A model generated the notes under the pieces. It was not told the origin of the DNA. It was given only the letters and a program-made list of their open reading frames with translations, and ran no database searches. A DNA stretch of 64,000 bases, from NCBI RefSeq assembly GCF_003627815.1, contig NZ_CP032698.1:8122001-8186000 (forward strand). Direction: 5' to 3'. Made by a program: the position numbers and the translations under genes. Source of the stretch: Streptomyces hundungensis (lineage in GTDB: Bacteria; Actinomycetota; Actinomycetes; Streptomycetales; Streptomycetaceae). Shown here one piece after another: positions 8,310 to 16,345 of the stretch (its first letter is position 1; the number at the start of each line of letters is the position of its first letter).

Positions 8310-8605
8310 AACACTCCACCGGCCGCTGCCACCACCGGCTCACCCAAAGGCCGCTGCCAGCTCTCCCACCGGCCAACTGGACTTGAGCTGAAGGGCGTAC
8401 CGGTCAACTCATCCGCAACGGAGCAGTCCTGCGCCGGCGGCAGCGGATCGCCTTCAACGTCGCCTCTGCTCCCAGCCGACCCGCGGCGTCAGTGTCGGCG
8501 GCTCAGGTGCTGGAGGCCTGCCTGTTGATCGTTGTTCCGCCACGGACCGTCTGACCTCGGCAGCTGTTATGCGACCAGTACTGAAGACGACTAAAGCCTT
8601 AAGTC

Positions 8606-8632
8606 AAGGCGAAAGAAAAGTAAGTTCGCCTT
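8606..8632. repeat. Perfect inverted repeat upstream of the glycan-enzyme genes
   Basis: AAGGCGAA and TTCGCCTT are exact complements separated by 11 bases in a locally AT-rich patch, 84 bases before the GTG at 8716. It could be a regulator-binding site or a terminator of the decayed upstream gene. Confidence 0.5.
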
Positions 8633-8664
8633 ATTGACCGGGACATGCGGGGCAGGCATCGTGC

Positions 8665-8680
8665 GGGAGAGCGCTCTCCC
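8665..8680. promoter_or_regulatory. LacI-type operator palindrome
   Basis: GGGAGAGCGCTCTCCC is a perfect 16-base palindrome centred on GCGC, ending 35 bases before the start codon. LacI-family sugar regulators of streptomycetes recognise very similar palindromes (the CebR box is TGGGAGCGCTCCCA). Its place just upstream of two secreted glycan-active enzymes fits carbohydrate-controlled expression. No LacI gene lies in the window. Confidence 0.7.
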
Positions 8681-8715
8681 AGCCTTCATTGCCAGCCTCT
8701 CAAGGAGACGACTTC

Positions 8716-10911
8716 GTGTCCGAAAACGGTACGGTCGCGGTGAGTTCACCACGCCGACGTCAACCAGCCCGTCCACGCCGTGCTCTTGTCGGGGCTGTGG
8801 TGGGCGCGCTGGTCAGTGCCCTGTTCGTGCTGTTGCCAGCTACCACCGCCTCGGCTGCTCCCGTCCTCCTGTCCCAGGGCAAGCCGGTAACGGCGTCCAG
8901 TCAGGAGCATTACGGGACGCCTGCGTCCGATGCCGTCGACGGGAACCTCACCACCCGCTGGTCGAGCGCCGCCTCGGACCCGCAGTGGATCCGGATCGAC
9001 CTCGGCGCTCCGACCGCCGTCAGTCAGGTCGTGCTGCGCTGGGAGGCCGCCTACGCCAAGGCCTATCGCATCGAACTGTCGACCAACGGCACCGACTGGA
9101 GCACCGCCTACTCCACGACGACCGGCGCAGGCGGCACCGAGACGCTCAACGTCTCTGGCACCGCACGCTATGTCCGCATGTACGGCGTGAGCCGTGCGAC
9201 GCAGTACGGCTACTCATTGTGGGAGTTCCAGGTATACGGCAGCGACGGTGACGGCGGTCCAACGCTGCCGGGCGGCGGCGACCTCGGCCCCAACGTGGAC
9301 ATCATTGACCCCTCCACCCCTGACATCCAGGGCAAGTTGGACGCGGTCTTCAAGCAGCAGGAGTCGGCTCAGTTCGGCAGCGGCCGGCACGCCTTCTTGT
9401 TCAAGCCCGGCACGTACAACACCATCAACGCGCAGATCGGCTTCTACACGCAGATCGCCGGTCTGGGGCTGCGTCCCGACGACACCACCTTCAACGGGGA
9501 TGTGACCGTCGATGCGGGCTGGGCGGGCGGCAACGCCACCCAGAACTTCTGGCGTGCTGCCGAGAACCTGGCGCTCAACCCGGTCAGCGGCACCGACCGT
9601 TGGGCGGTGGCGCAGGCATCCTCGTTCCGCCGGATGCACGTCAAGGGCGGCCTCAACCTCGCGCCGGCGGGCTACGGTTGGGCCAGCGGTGGTTACACCG
9701 CCGACAGCAAGGTGGACGGGACCGTCGGACCGTACTCACAACAGCAGTGGTACACCCGCGACAGCAGCATCGGCGGCTGGACCAACGGCGTGTGGAACAT
9801 GACGTTCTCCGGCGTCGAGGGAGCCCCTGCGAACAGCTTTCCCGAACCCCGCTACACGACGCTCGACACGACCCCCGTCTCCCGGGAGAAGCCGTTCCTG
9901 TACCTGGACGGCGGCGAGATGAAGGTGTTCGCCCCGGCCAAGCGCACGAACGCGCGCGGCACCACGTGGGCGAACGGGACGACACCGGGCGACTCGATCC
10001 CGCTGAGCAAGTTCTACGTGGTCAAGCCCGGAGCGACCGCGGCGACCATCAACGCGGCCCTGGCCCAGGGACTGAACCTGCTCTTCACCCCCGGCATCTA
10101 TCACGTGGACCAGCCCATCCAGGTGAACCGGCCGGACACCATCGTGCTCGGACTCGGTCTGGCCACGATCGTGCCGGACAACGGTGTGACCGCCATGAAG
10201 GTCGCCGACGTCGACGGGGTCCGGCTGGCCGGCTTCCTCATCGACGCCGGACCGGTCAACTCCACCACCCTGCTGGAGATCGGTCCCTCGGGCGCCACCG
10301 CCGACCACTCCGCCGATCCGGTCACCTTGCAGGACGTGTACTTCCGCATCGGCGGGGCCGGGCCGGGCAAGGCCACCACCAGCCTGGTCGTGAACAGCAA
10401 CAACGCGATCATCGACCACACCTGGGTGTGGCGTGCGGACCATGGTGGCGGCGTGGGCTGGGACACCAACCGAGCCGACTACGGCGTCCGCGTCAACGGC
10501 AACGACGTCCTCGCCACCGGTTTGTTCGTCGAGCACTTCAACAAGTACGACGTCGAATGGCACGGCGAGCGTGGCCGGACGATCTTCTTCCAGAACGAAA
10601 AGGCGTACGACGCCCCGAACCAGGCTGCGATCCAGAACGGCACCACCAAGGGGTACGCCGCGTACAAGGTCGACGACTCGGTCACCACCCACGAGGCCTG
10701 GGGCATGGGCAGCTACTGCAACTACACCGCGGACCCGTCCATCCGCCAGGACCACGGGTTCGAGGCGCCGGTGAAGCCCGGAGTGAAGTTCCACGACCTC
10801 CTGGTGGTGTCCCTCGGCGGCAACGGCCAGTACGAGCACGTCATCAACGACACCGGTCAGGCGACCTCGGGCACCGCGACGGTCCCTTCGACCGTCGTCT
10901 CCTATCCCTGA
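8716..10911 (+). CDS. Secreted CBM32 (F5/8 type C) plus right-handed beta-helix glycan-active enzyme
   Basis: GTG 8716 is preferred because AAGGAG lies at 8702-8707; ATG 8689 is in frame but lacks an RBS. 731 residues: signal peptide ending ATTASAAP (about 20-50), a discoidin/CBM32 domain (about 52-172; motifs ASSQEHYG, DGNLTTRWSS, WIRIDLG, ARYVRMYG, GYSLWEFQVYG), a short Gly-rich linker, then a large beta-helix region (about 185-731; FLFKPGTYN and LFTPGIYHVDQPI mark two pectate-lyase-like turns, then ADHGGGVGWDTNRADYGVRV and EHFNKYDVEWHGER). Two consecutive beta-helix halves recall GH55 exo-beta-1,3-glucanases and GH87 enzymes; the exact family cannot be fixed by eye. Such proteins are sometimes labelled adenylyl cyclase, which nothing here supports. 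Probably cotranscribed with the next gene, 129 bases on. Confidence 0.88.
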   Translation: MSENGTVAVSSPRRRQPARPRRALVGAVVGALVSALFVLLPATTASAAPVLLSQGKPVTASSQEHYGTPASDAVDGNLTTRWSSAASDPQWIRIDLGAPTAVSQVVLRWEAAYAKAYRIELSTNGTDWSTAYSTTTGAGGTETLNVSGTARYVRMYGVSRATQYGYSLWEFQVYGSDGDGGPTLPGGGDLGPNVDIIDPSTPDIQGKLDAVFKQQESAQFGSGRHAFLFKPGTYNTINAQIGFYTQIAGLGLRPDDTTFNGDVTVDAGWAGGNATQNFWRAAENLALNPVSGTDRWAVAQASSFRRMHVKGGLNLAPAGYGWASGGYTADSKVDGTVGPYSQQQWYTRDSSIGGWTNGVWNMTFSGVEGAPANSFPEPRYTTLDTTPVSREKPFLYLDGGEMKVFAPAKRTNARGTTWANGTTPGDSIPLSKFYVVKPGATAATINAALAQGLNLLFTPGIYHVDQPIQVNRPDTIVLGLGLATIVPDNGVTAMKVADVDGVRLAGFLIDAGPVNSTTLLEIGPSGATADHSADPVTLQDVYFRIGGAGPGKATTSLVVNSNNAIIDHTWVWRADHGGGVGWDTNRADYGVRVNGNDVLATGLFVEHFNKYDVEWHGERGRTIFFQNEKAYDAPNQAAIQNGTTKGYAAYKVDDSVTTHEAWGMGSYCNYTADPSIRQDHGFEAPVKPGVKFHDLLVVSLGGNGQYEHVINDTGQATSGTATVPSTVVSYP

Positions 10912-11040
10912 TCTCGCCCCGCGGGCCGCGCCCCTCCCGGGCGCAGCCCCGCATCGACTCCCCGTCGGGCCGGCCGAGCCTGCCCCGCACTCCGGCCCGG
11001 CGGGGCCTCCGCAGCGAACCGATCCGTCAGGAGCACATTC

Positions 11041-13224
11041 GTGTCCAGACCATCGTCCACCGCCATCTCCCCGCCACGCAGAGCCGGCGTCTCCCTCCTC
11101 GCTCTCGGCGCTCTGCTCGCGTCCTCGCTCACCGTCGCGTTCGCGCCGGGCGCTCACGCGGCCGACACTCTCCTGTCCCAGGGCAAGACCGCCACCGCCT
11201 CATCACAGGAGGGGGACGGCTACGCCGCCGCCCTGGCCGTGGACGGCAACCTGACCGGGACCCGGTGGGCCAGCCAATGGACCGACCAGCAGTGGTTCCA
11301 GGTCGACCTCGGACAGCAGTCCACCCTTACCCACGCCGTTCTGACCTGGGAGAGCGCCTACGGCAAGAACTACGAGATACAGACCTCGGACAACGGCACT
11401 GACTGGCGCACCCTGAAGACGGTGACCGACGGCGACGGCGGCACCGACGACCTCGCCCTCTCCGGGACCGGCCGCTACGTACGGATGCAGGGCCTGGCCC
11501 GCTCCAGCGGCTACGGATACTCGCTCTGGGAGTTCCAGGTCTACGGCACCCCCGGCGGCGGCACCACTCCGCCCCCGAGTACGGGTGGCGCTGTCAAGGT
11601 CGAGGGCAGCCAGGGTGACTGGCGCCTGACCGTGGGTGGACAGCCCTACACCGTCAAGGGAGTCACTTGGGGCCCGGCCGCCTCCGACGGCCCGAAATAC
11701 CTGCCGGACGTGCGGGCCATGGGAGCCAACACCATCCGCACTTGGGGCACGGATGCCTCCAGCAAGCCACTCCTGGACTCCGCGGCAGCCAACGGCATCC
11801 GTGTGATCAACGGCTTCTGGCTCCAGCCGGGCGGCGGCCCGGGTGCCGGTGGCTGCGTCGACTACGTCACGGACACCACGTACAAGGCCAACGCGCTCAC
11901 CGAGTTCGCCAAGTGGGTGGACACGTACAAGAGTCACCCGGCGACGCTGATGTGGAACGTCGGCAACGAGTCGGTCCTGGGGCTCCAGAACTGTTACAGC
12001 GGCACCCAGCTCGAGGCCGAACGCAACGCCTACACCAGTTTCGTCAACGACGTCGCCAAGAAGATCCACACCATCGACCCCGACCACCCGGTGACCTCCA
12101 CCGATGCCTGGACCGGCGCGTGGCCCTACTACAAGCGCAACGCACCCGATCTCGACCTGTACGCGATGAACTCGTACAGCAACGTGTGCAAGGTCCGCCA
12201 GGACTGGATCGACGGCGGCTACACCAAGCCGTACATCATCACCGAGACCGGTCCGGCGGGGGAGTGGGAGGTCCCGAACGACGTCAACGGCATCCCCGAG
12301 GAGCCGACCGACGTGCAGAAGGCCGACGGATACACCAAGGCCTGGAACTGCGTCACCGGTCACCAAGGTGTCGCTCTGGGCGCCACCCTCTTCCACTACG
12401 GCACCGAACACGACTTCGGCGGCATCTGGTTCAACCTCGTGCCAAATGGTCTGAAGCGGCTGTCGTACTACGCGGTGAAGCAGGCCTACACCGGCTCCAC
12501 GTCCGGCGACAACACGCCCCCCGTCATCAGCAACATGACCGTCAGCCCCGCGTCGTCCGCCCCGGCCGGTGGTGAGTTCACGGTGCACGCCGACGTGCGC
12601 GACCCACAGGGCGACGCCCTCACCTACAAGGTCTTCCTGAGCGGCAATTACGCCAACGGGGACAAGGGCCTCGTCGAGGCGAAGTGGCGCTCGACGGGCA
12701 ACGGCAACTTCGCCGTGACCGCGCCGCAGAAGCTCGGCGTGTGGAAGGTCTACATCCAGGCCGAGGACGGGCATGGCAACGCCGGGATCGAGACCAAGTC
12801 CGTGAAGGTGGTTGCCCCGCCGGTGAGCGGCACGAATCTGGCACTGAACCAGCCGGCGACCGCATCCTCCTCTCAGCAGTCCTACGGCGACTGCCCCTGC
12901 ACCCCGCAGATGGCCGTTGACGGCAACAGCGGCACTCGCTGGGCCAGTGACTGGAGCGACCCGCAGTGGTTCCAGGTCGACCTCGGTTCTTCCAAGGCCC
13001 TGCACAAGCTCCAACTCGTCTGGGACCCGGCCTACGCCAAGTCCTACGACGTGCAGGTCTCCGACGACGGCAACAACTGGCGCTCGGTGTACTCCACGAC
13101 CGCCGGGGACGGCGACGTCGACACCGTCGACGTCTCGGCCACCGCACGCTATGTGCGCCTTCAACTGACAGCGCGCGGCACGACCTGGGGCTACTCCCTC
13201 CATGAACTGGGGATCTACAGCTGA
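11041..13224 (+). CDS. Secreted TIM-barrel glycoside hydrolase flanked by two CBM32 domains
   Basis: 727 residues from GTG 11041 (AGGA just upstream). Signal peptide to about 41 (FAPGAHAAD), CBM32 (about 42-172: ASSQEGDGYAAA, DGNLTGTRWAS, WFQVDLGQ, GYSLWEFQVYG), then a clan GH-A (beta/alpha)8 barrel (about 185-485) resembling GH2/GH5 catalytic domains: YTVKGVTWGP, GANTIRTWGTDA, acid/base Glu310 in LMWNVGNES, nucleophile Glu402 in YIITETGPAG. A Big/Ig-like beta module follows (about 490-590, PPVISNMTVSPA) and a second CBM32 (about 597-727, with a CPC insertion). Two CBM32s suggest binding to a complex glycan. The CBM32s of this protein and its upstream neighbour are closely alike, so they likely act on the same substrate outside the cell. 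Confidence 0.92.
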   Translation: MSRPSSTAISPPRRAGVSLLALGALLASSLTVAFAPGAHAADTLLSQGKTATASSQEGDGYAAALAVDGNLTGTRWASQWTDQQWFQVDLGQQSTLTHAVLTWESAYGKNYEIQTSDNGTDWRTLKTVTDGDGGTDDLALSGTGRYVRMQGLARSSGYGYSLWEFQVYGTPGGGTTPPPSTGGAVKVEGSQGDWRLTVGGQPYTVKGVTWGPAASDGPKYLPDVRAMGANTIRTWGTDASSKPLLDSAAANGIRVINGFWLQPGGGPGAGGCVDYVTDTTYKANALTEFAKWVDTYKSHPATLMWNVGNESVLGLQNCYSGTQLEAERNAYTSFVNDVAKKIHTIDPDHPVTSTDAWTGAWPYYKRNAPDLDLYAMNSYSNVCKVRQDWIDGGYTKPYIITETGPAGEWEVPNDVNGIPEEPTDVQKADGYTKAWNCVTGHQGVALGATLFHYGTEHDFGGIWFNLVPNGLKRLSYYAVKQAYTGSTSGDNTPPVISNMTVSPASSAPAGGEFTVHADVRDPQGDALTYKVFLSGNYANGDKGLVEAKWRSTGNGNFAVTAPQKLGVWKVYIQAEDGHGNAGIETKSVKVVAPPVSGTNLALNQPATASSSQQSYGDCPCTPQMAVDGNSGTRWASDWSDPQWFQVDLGSSKALHKLQLVWDPAYAKSYDVQVSDDGNNWRSVYSTTAGDGDVDTVDVSATARYVRLQLTARGTTWGYSLHELGIYS

Positions 13225-13687
13225 CGGCTGTGGACCCCCACCACGGTGGTGGAATCCGTCGCGAGGCGCGCACGGGGGCCCGCGGATGTTCGCGGGCAGG
13301 GACCCACGACGGCTTCCGCCACCGCCGGCGAGTGTGCTCGGTTTCGGCTCCATTGCCGCCGCATCGTCATCTCCCGGCTGCGGCGCGGGACGCGGGGCGG
13401 CATCCACGACACGGCGGCGCCGCGCCGCGTGCAAGGCCGCCTGGGCACCAAGGAGTTCGATCCGTTGAGGCGCGCCTCTCGGGGGGATCGAAACCCTTCA
13501 AGGCCGTGACCCACATCACGTTACCGGCGGTATCTGAAACGCCGTGTCGCAGGTAAATTGCGAGGAGGCGCTTGGGGGCCTTGGGGTGTCACCACGGGTC
13601 TGAGCGAGTGTCAGTAGCCCGAGTGGCAGCGGTTTTTCCGTCCCCGCACCGCTCAGGCGCCCACGAGCGAGAGCGAGGGTCTCCGCG
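13225..13687. other. Intergenic region before the monooxygenase cassette
   Basis: 460 bases with no supported gene. Frames run through on both strands (for example 13246-13509 on plus, 13215-13514 on minus), but both are Arg/Pro-rich and look non-coding. The promoter of the cassette at 13688 should lie here; GAGGG at about 13676 is a weak RBS. No clear operator for the TetR gene at 17998 is visible. Confidence 0.45.
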
Positions 13688-15205
13688 ATGGAGCAGCAGC
13701 ACGTCGATGTCCTGGTCATCGGTGCCGGAATATCCGGTATCAGCGCCGCGTGCCACGTCCTGCGGGACAATGCCGGCACTTCGGTCGTGGTGCTGGAGCG
13801 GCGCGCCCGGGTCGGCGGCACCTGGGACCTGTTCCGGTACCCCGGCATCCGCTCCGACTCCGACATGTCGACCTTCGGGTTCGGCTTCCGCCCCTGGCGT
13901 TCGGCCCGCATCCTCGCAGGTGGCGAGGACATCCGGCAGTACGTCGAGGACGCCGCGGCGGACGGCGGGGTCCTCGACCGCATCCGCTTCGGCCGCCGCG
14001 CCATCAGCGCCGACTTCTCGCACGCCGACGGCCGGTGGACGGTCGAGGTAGAGGACGAGACCACTGGCGGGCGCGAGTGCTACAGCGCGGGCTACCTCGT
14101 CGGCGCGACCGGTTACTACGATTACGACGAGCCCTACCGCCCCGAGTTCCCCGGCGAGGCCGACTACCAGGGCACCCTCGTGCACCCCCAGCACTGGCCC
14201 GAGGACCTCGACCACACGGGCAAGCACGTCGTCGTCATCGGATCCGGCGCCACCGCCATCACTCTGCTCCCCGCGATGGCCGACGCCGCGGCGAGCGTCA
14301 CCATGCTGCAACGTTCGCCCACCTACATCCTCGCCCTGCCCGAGGTCGACCCGCTCACCGCCGTCCTGAAGAAGCTGCGCGTTCCGGCCAGGCTGACCCA
14401 TCCGATCTCCCGCACCCGCAACATCGCGCTGCAACGAGGGAGCTACGCGTTCTGCCGCAGGTACCCGCGGCTCGCCCGCAAGGTCCTCCTCGGGCTCGTT
14501 CGGGCCCGGGCGGGCAAGAACGTCGACATGCGCCATTTCAGCCCGCGCTACAAGCCCTGGGACCAGCGGCTGTGCGTCGTCCCCGGCGGCGACCTGTTCA
14601 AGGTGCTCAAGAGCGGTAAAGCGGCCATCGCCACCGACCACATCGACACGTTCACCGCCGACGGCATCCGGCTGAGGTCGGGGCAGGAGCTGAAGGCCGA
14701 CATCGTCGTCACCGCCACCGGACTGAGCGTCCGCCTCCTGGGCGGCATGGCCCTCACCGTCGACGGGAGCCCGGTGGACGTCACGAACCGCGTGCTCTAC
14801 AAGGCCGTCCTGCTCGAAGGCGTGCCCAACATGTCCCTCATCATCGGCTACACCAATGCCTCCTGGACCCTGAAGGCGGACCTGGCGGCCGACTACACCG
14901 CCCGCCTCCTCGCCCACATGCGGCGCCATGGCCACGACATCGCCACCCCCGTGGCCTCCGACGCCGACCGCTCGGAGTTCTCCGTCATGGGCGAGGCGCT
15001 GACCTCCGGTTACATCGCGCGGGCCGACAAGGCCATGCCGCGCCAGGGCACCCGCGATCCGTGGCGGCTGTGGAACAACTACTACCGCGACCGCGCCATG
15101 CTGCGGAGCGCCCCCATCGAGGACGCTCCGCTGCGCTTCGCGAAGGCGGGCCCTTCCGGCGCGGACACCGCGGCCGGCGTTCAGGAACCGACGCGCGCCG
15201 CTTGA
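13688..15205 (+). CDS. Flavin-dependent Baeyer-Villiger monooxygenase, EthA-like
   Basis: 505 residues. FAD-binding GxGxxG at about 11-22 (VIGAGISGISAA), then GGTWDLFRYPGIRSDSD, the block shared almost word for word with mycobacterial EthA. The Baeyer-Villiger fingerprint appears as YQGTLVHPQHWP (Tyr in place of the usual first Phe). The NADPH motif is VVVIGSGATAITLLPA (about 180). C-terminal EthA blocks YKPWDQRLCVVPGGDLF, TATGLSVRLLGG and YTNASWTLKADL are intact, so it should be active: NADPH- and O2-dependent oxygen insertion into ketones, or S-oxidation. It starts a three-gene same-strand cassette with the diiron oxygenase and ferredoxin/reductase (31-base and 140-base gaps), followed by a convergent TetR gene. 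Confidence 0.93.
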   Translation: MEQQHVDVLVIGAGISGISAACHVLRDNAGTSVVVLERRARVGGTWDLFRYPGIRSDSDMSTFGFGFRPWRSARILAGGEDIRQYVEDAAADGGVLDRIRFGRRAISADFSHADGRWTVEVEDETTGGRECYSAGYLVGATGYYDYDEPYRPEFPGEADYQGTLVHPQHWPEDLDHTGKHVVVIGSGATAITLLPAMADAAASVTMLQRSPTYILALPEVDPLTAVLKKLRVPARLTHPISRTRNIALQRGSYAFCRRYPRLARKVLLGLVRARAGKNVDMRHFSPRYKPWDQRLCVVPGGDLFKVLKSGKAAIATDHIDTFTADGIRLRSGQELKADIVVTATGLSVRLLGGMALTVDGSPVDVTNRVLYKAVLLEGVPNMSLIIGYTNASWTLKADLAADYTARLLAHMRRHGHDIATPVASDADRSEFSVMGEALTSGYIARADKAMPRQGTRDPWRLWNNYYRDRAMLRSAPIEDAPLRFAKAGPSGADTAAGVQEPTRAA

Positions 15206-15236
15206 CCGGCGGCCCACCAGACAAGCGAGGACGAAG

Positions 15237-16205
15237 ATGACCGCGCATCCCACCAGGAAGGCCTACGACGAGCGCCTGCGGACCCTGTCCGAGGGTTCCG
15301 TCAACGTCCACTTCAACGCCTTCACCGACATCAAGTGGGACGACCCCGAGTTCGCCATCGACACGAGCGACCCGCGCTGGATCCTCACCTCGGCGGACGC
15401 CCTCGGCGCCCACCCCTGGTACCGGGAGCAGCCGGTCGAGACGCAGATCCGTATTGGGATCTGGCGCTGGGCGGTGATCGCCAAGGTGGGCATGCAGTTC
15501 GAGAACCTGCTCATGCGCGGAGCGCTGGACTACATCTATCAACTGGGCAACCAGGACCAGGAGTTCAGGTACCTCACCCACGAGGTCACCGAAGAGACCC
15601 ACCACACCCAGATGTTCCAGGAACTGGTCAACCGCACCGGCGTGGACACCGCGGGCGGAAAGCGCTGGTTCCGTCAACTCAGCCGCGTCCTGCCCCTGTT
15701 CGGCTCCCTCTACCCCGAGGCGTTCTTCACCGGCATCCTGGCCGGTGAGGAGCCGATCGACCATGTGCAGAAGGCGGCCCTGCGCAGCGGGGAGCCGGTG
15801 CATCCCCTGCCGCAGCGGATCATGCAGATCCACATAGCGGAGGAAGCCCGCCACATCTCCTTCGCGCACGAGTTCCTGCGCCTGCGCGTTCCGTACTTCG
15901 GCAAGGTCCGCCGCGGTGCCCTGTCCGTGCTCTTCCCGCTGATCATGCGCAGCCTGTGCGACGTGATCATGATCCCCGACCGGAAGTCCGCCGCGCAGGT
16001 CGGCATCCCTGCCTGGGTGATCAAGGACGTCTTCTGGAAGTCCGAGGCCGGCCGGAGACTGCTCCACGAGCTCTTCTCCGACGTGCGGATGCTCGCCGAG
16101 GACATCGGCCTGATGAACAAGGCGTCCCGCCCGCTGTGGAGGGCCCTGCGCATCGACGGCCGCCCCGCGCGCTTCCGCGGCGAGCCGGTCCCGCTCACCG
16201 ACTGA
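15237..16205 (+). CDS. AurF-like non-haem diiron oxygenase
   Basis: 322 residues from ATG 15237, 31 bases after the monooxygenase. A four-helix-bundle pattern carries the diiron ligands of the AurF/CmlI group: Glu89 in MQFENLLMRG, an ExxH in EVTEETHHTQMF (about 116-127), a Glu near EAFFTGILAGEEPIDH, and a final ExxRH in HIAEEARHISFAHEF. AurF-type enzymes oxidise aryl amines to nitro groups; many relatives in actinobacteria have unknown substrates. They need external electrons, which the ferredoxin/reductase encoded next could supply. Length is normal for the family. The stop codon region is repeated several times downstream (see repeat at 16194). Confidence 0.9.
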   Translation: MTAHPTRKAYDERLRTLSEGSVNVHFNAFTDIKWDDPEFAIDTSDPRWILTSADALGAHPWYREQPVETQIRIGIWRWAVIAKVGMQFENLLMRGALDYIYQLGNQDQEFRYLTHEVTEETHHTQMFQELVNRTGVDTAGGKRWFRQLSRVLPLFGSLYPEAFFTGILAGEEPIDHVQKAALRSGEPVHPLPQRIMQIHIAEEARHISFAHEFLRLRVPYFGKVRRGALSVLFPLIMRSLCDVIMIPDRKSAAQVGIPAWVIKDVFWKSEAGRRLLHELFSDVRMLAEDIGLMNKASRPLWRALRIDGRPARFRGEPVPLTD

Positions 16206-16298
16206 AGTCCGGCCGGCCCCCTCACCTACTGAGGTCCAGCCGACCCCGGCATTGACCGAAGTCCAGCCGGGCCCCGCTCACCGACTGAAGTCCAAAGG
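16194..16298 (+). repeat. Tandem 27-28 base repeat copying the 3' end of the diiron oxygenase gene
   Basis: Four imperfect units: 16194-16220, 16221-16247, 16248-16275 and 16276-16298. Each carries CTCACCGACTGAAGTCC or a close variant followed by GGCCGGCCCC-like sequence. The first unit contains the codons LTD-stop of the diiron oxygenase gene, so the array arose by duplicating the coding end into the spacer before the next gene. Confidence 0.8.
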
Positions 16299-16345
16299 TC
16301 TCGCGCCGCCCTCCCCCCCACCGCCCGAACGGAGACCAGCCCGCC

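Noticed and set aside
8716..10911. Labelling the beta-helix protein as an adenylyl cyclase.
   Set aside because: No cyclase motif is present; signal peptide, CBM32 and beta-helix turns point to an extracellular glycan enzyme.
9600..11402. 600-codon frame overlapping the two glycan-enzyme genes, plus an antisense frame 11203-13434.
   Set aside because: Arg/His/Pro-rich shadow of the genuine CBM32 genes, whose signal peptides and catalytic motifs are clear.
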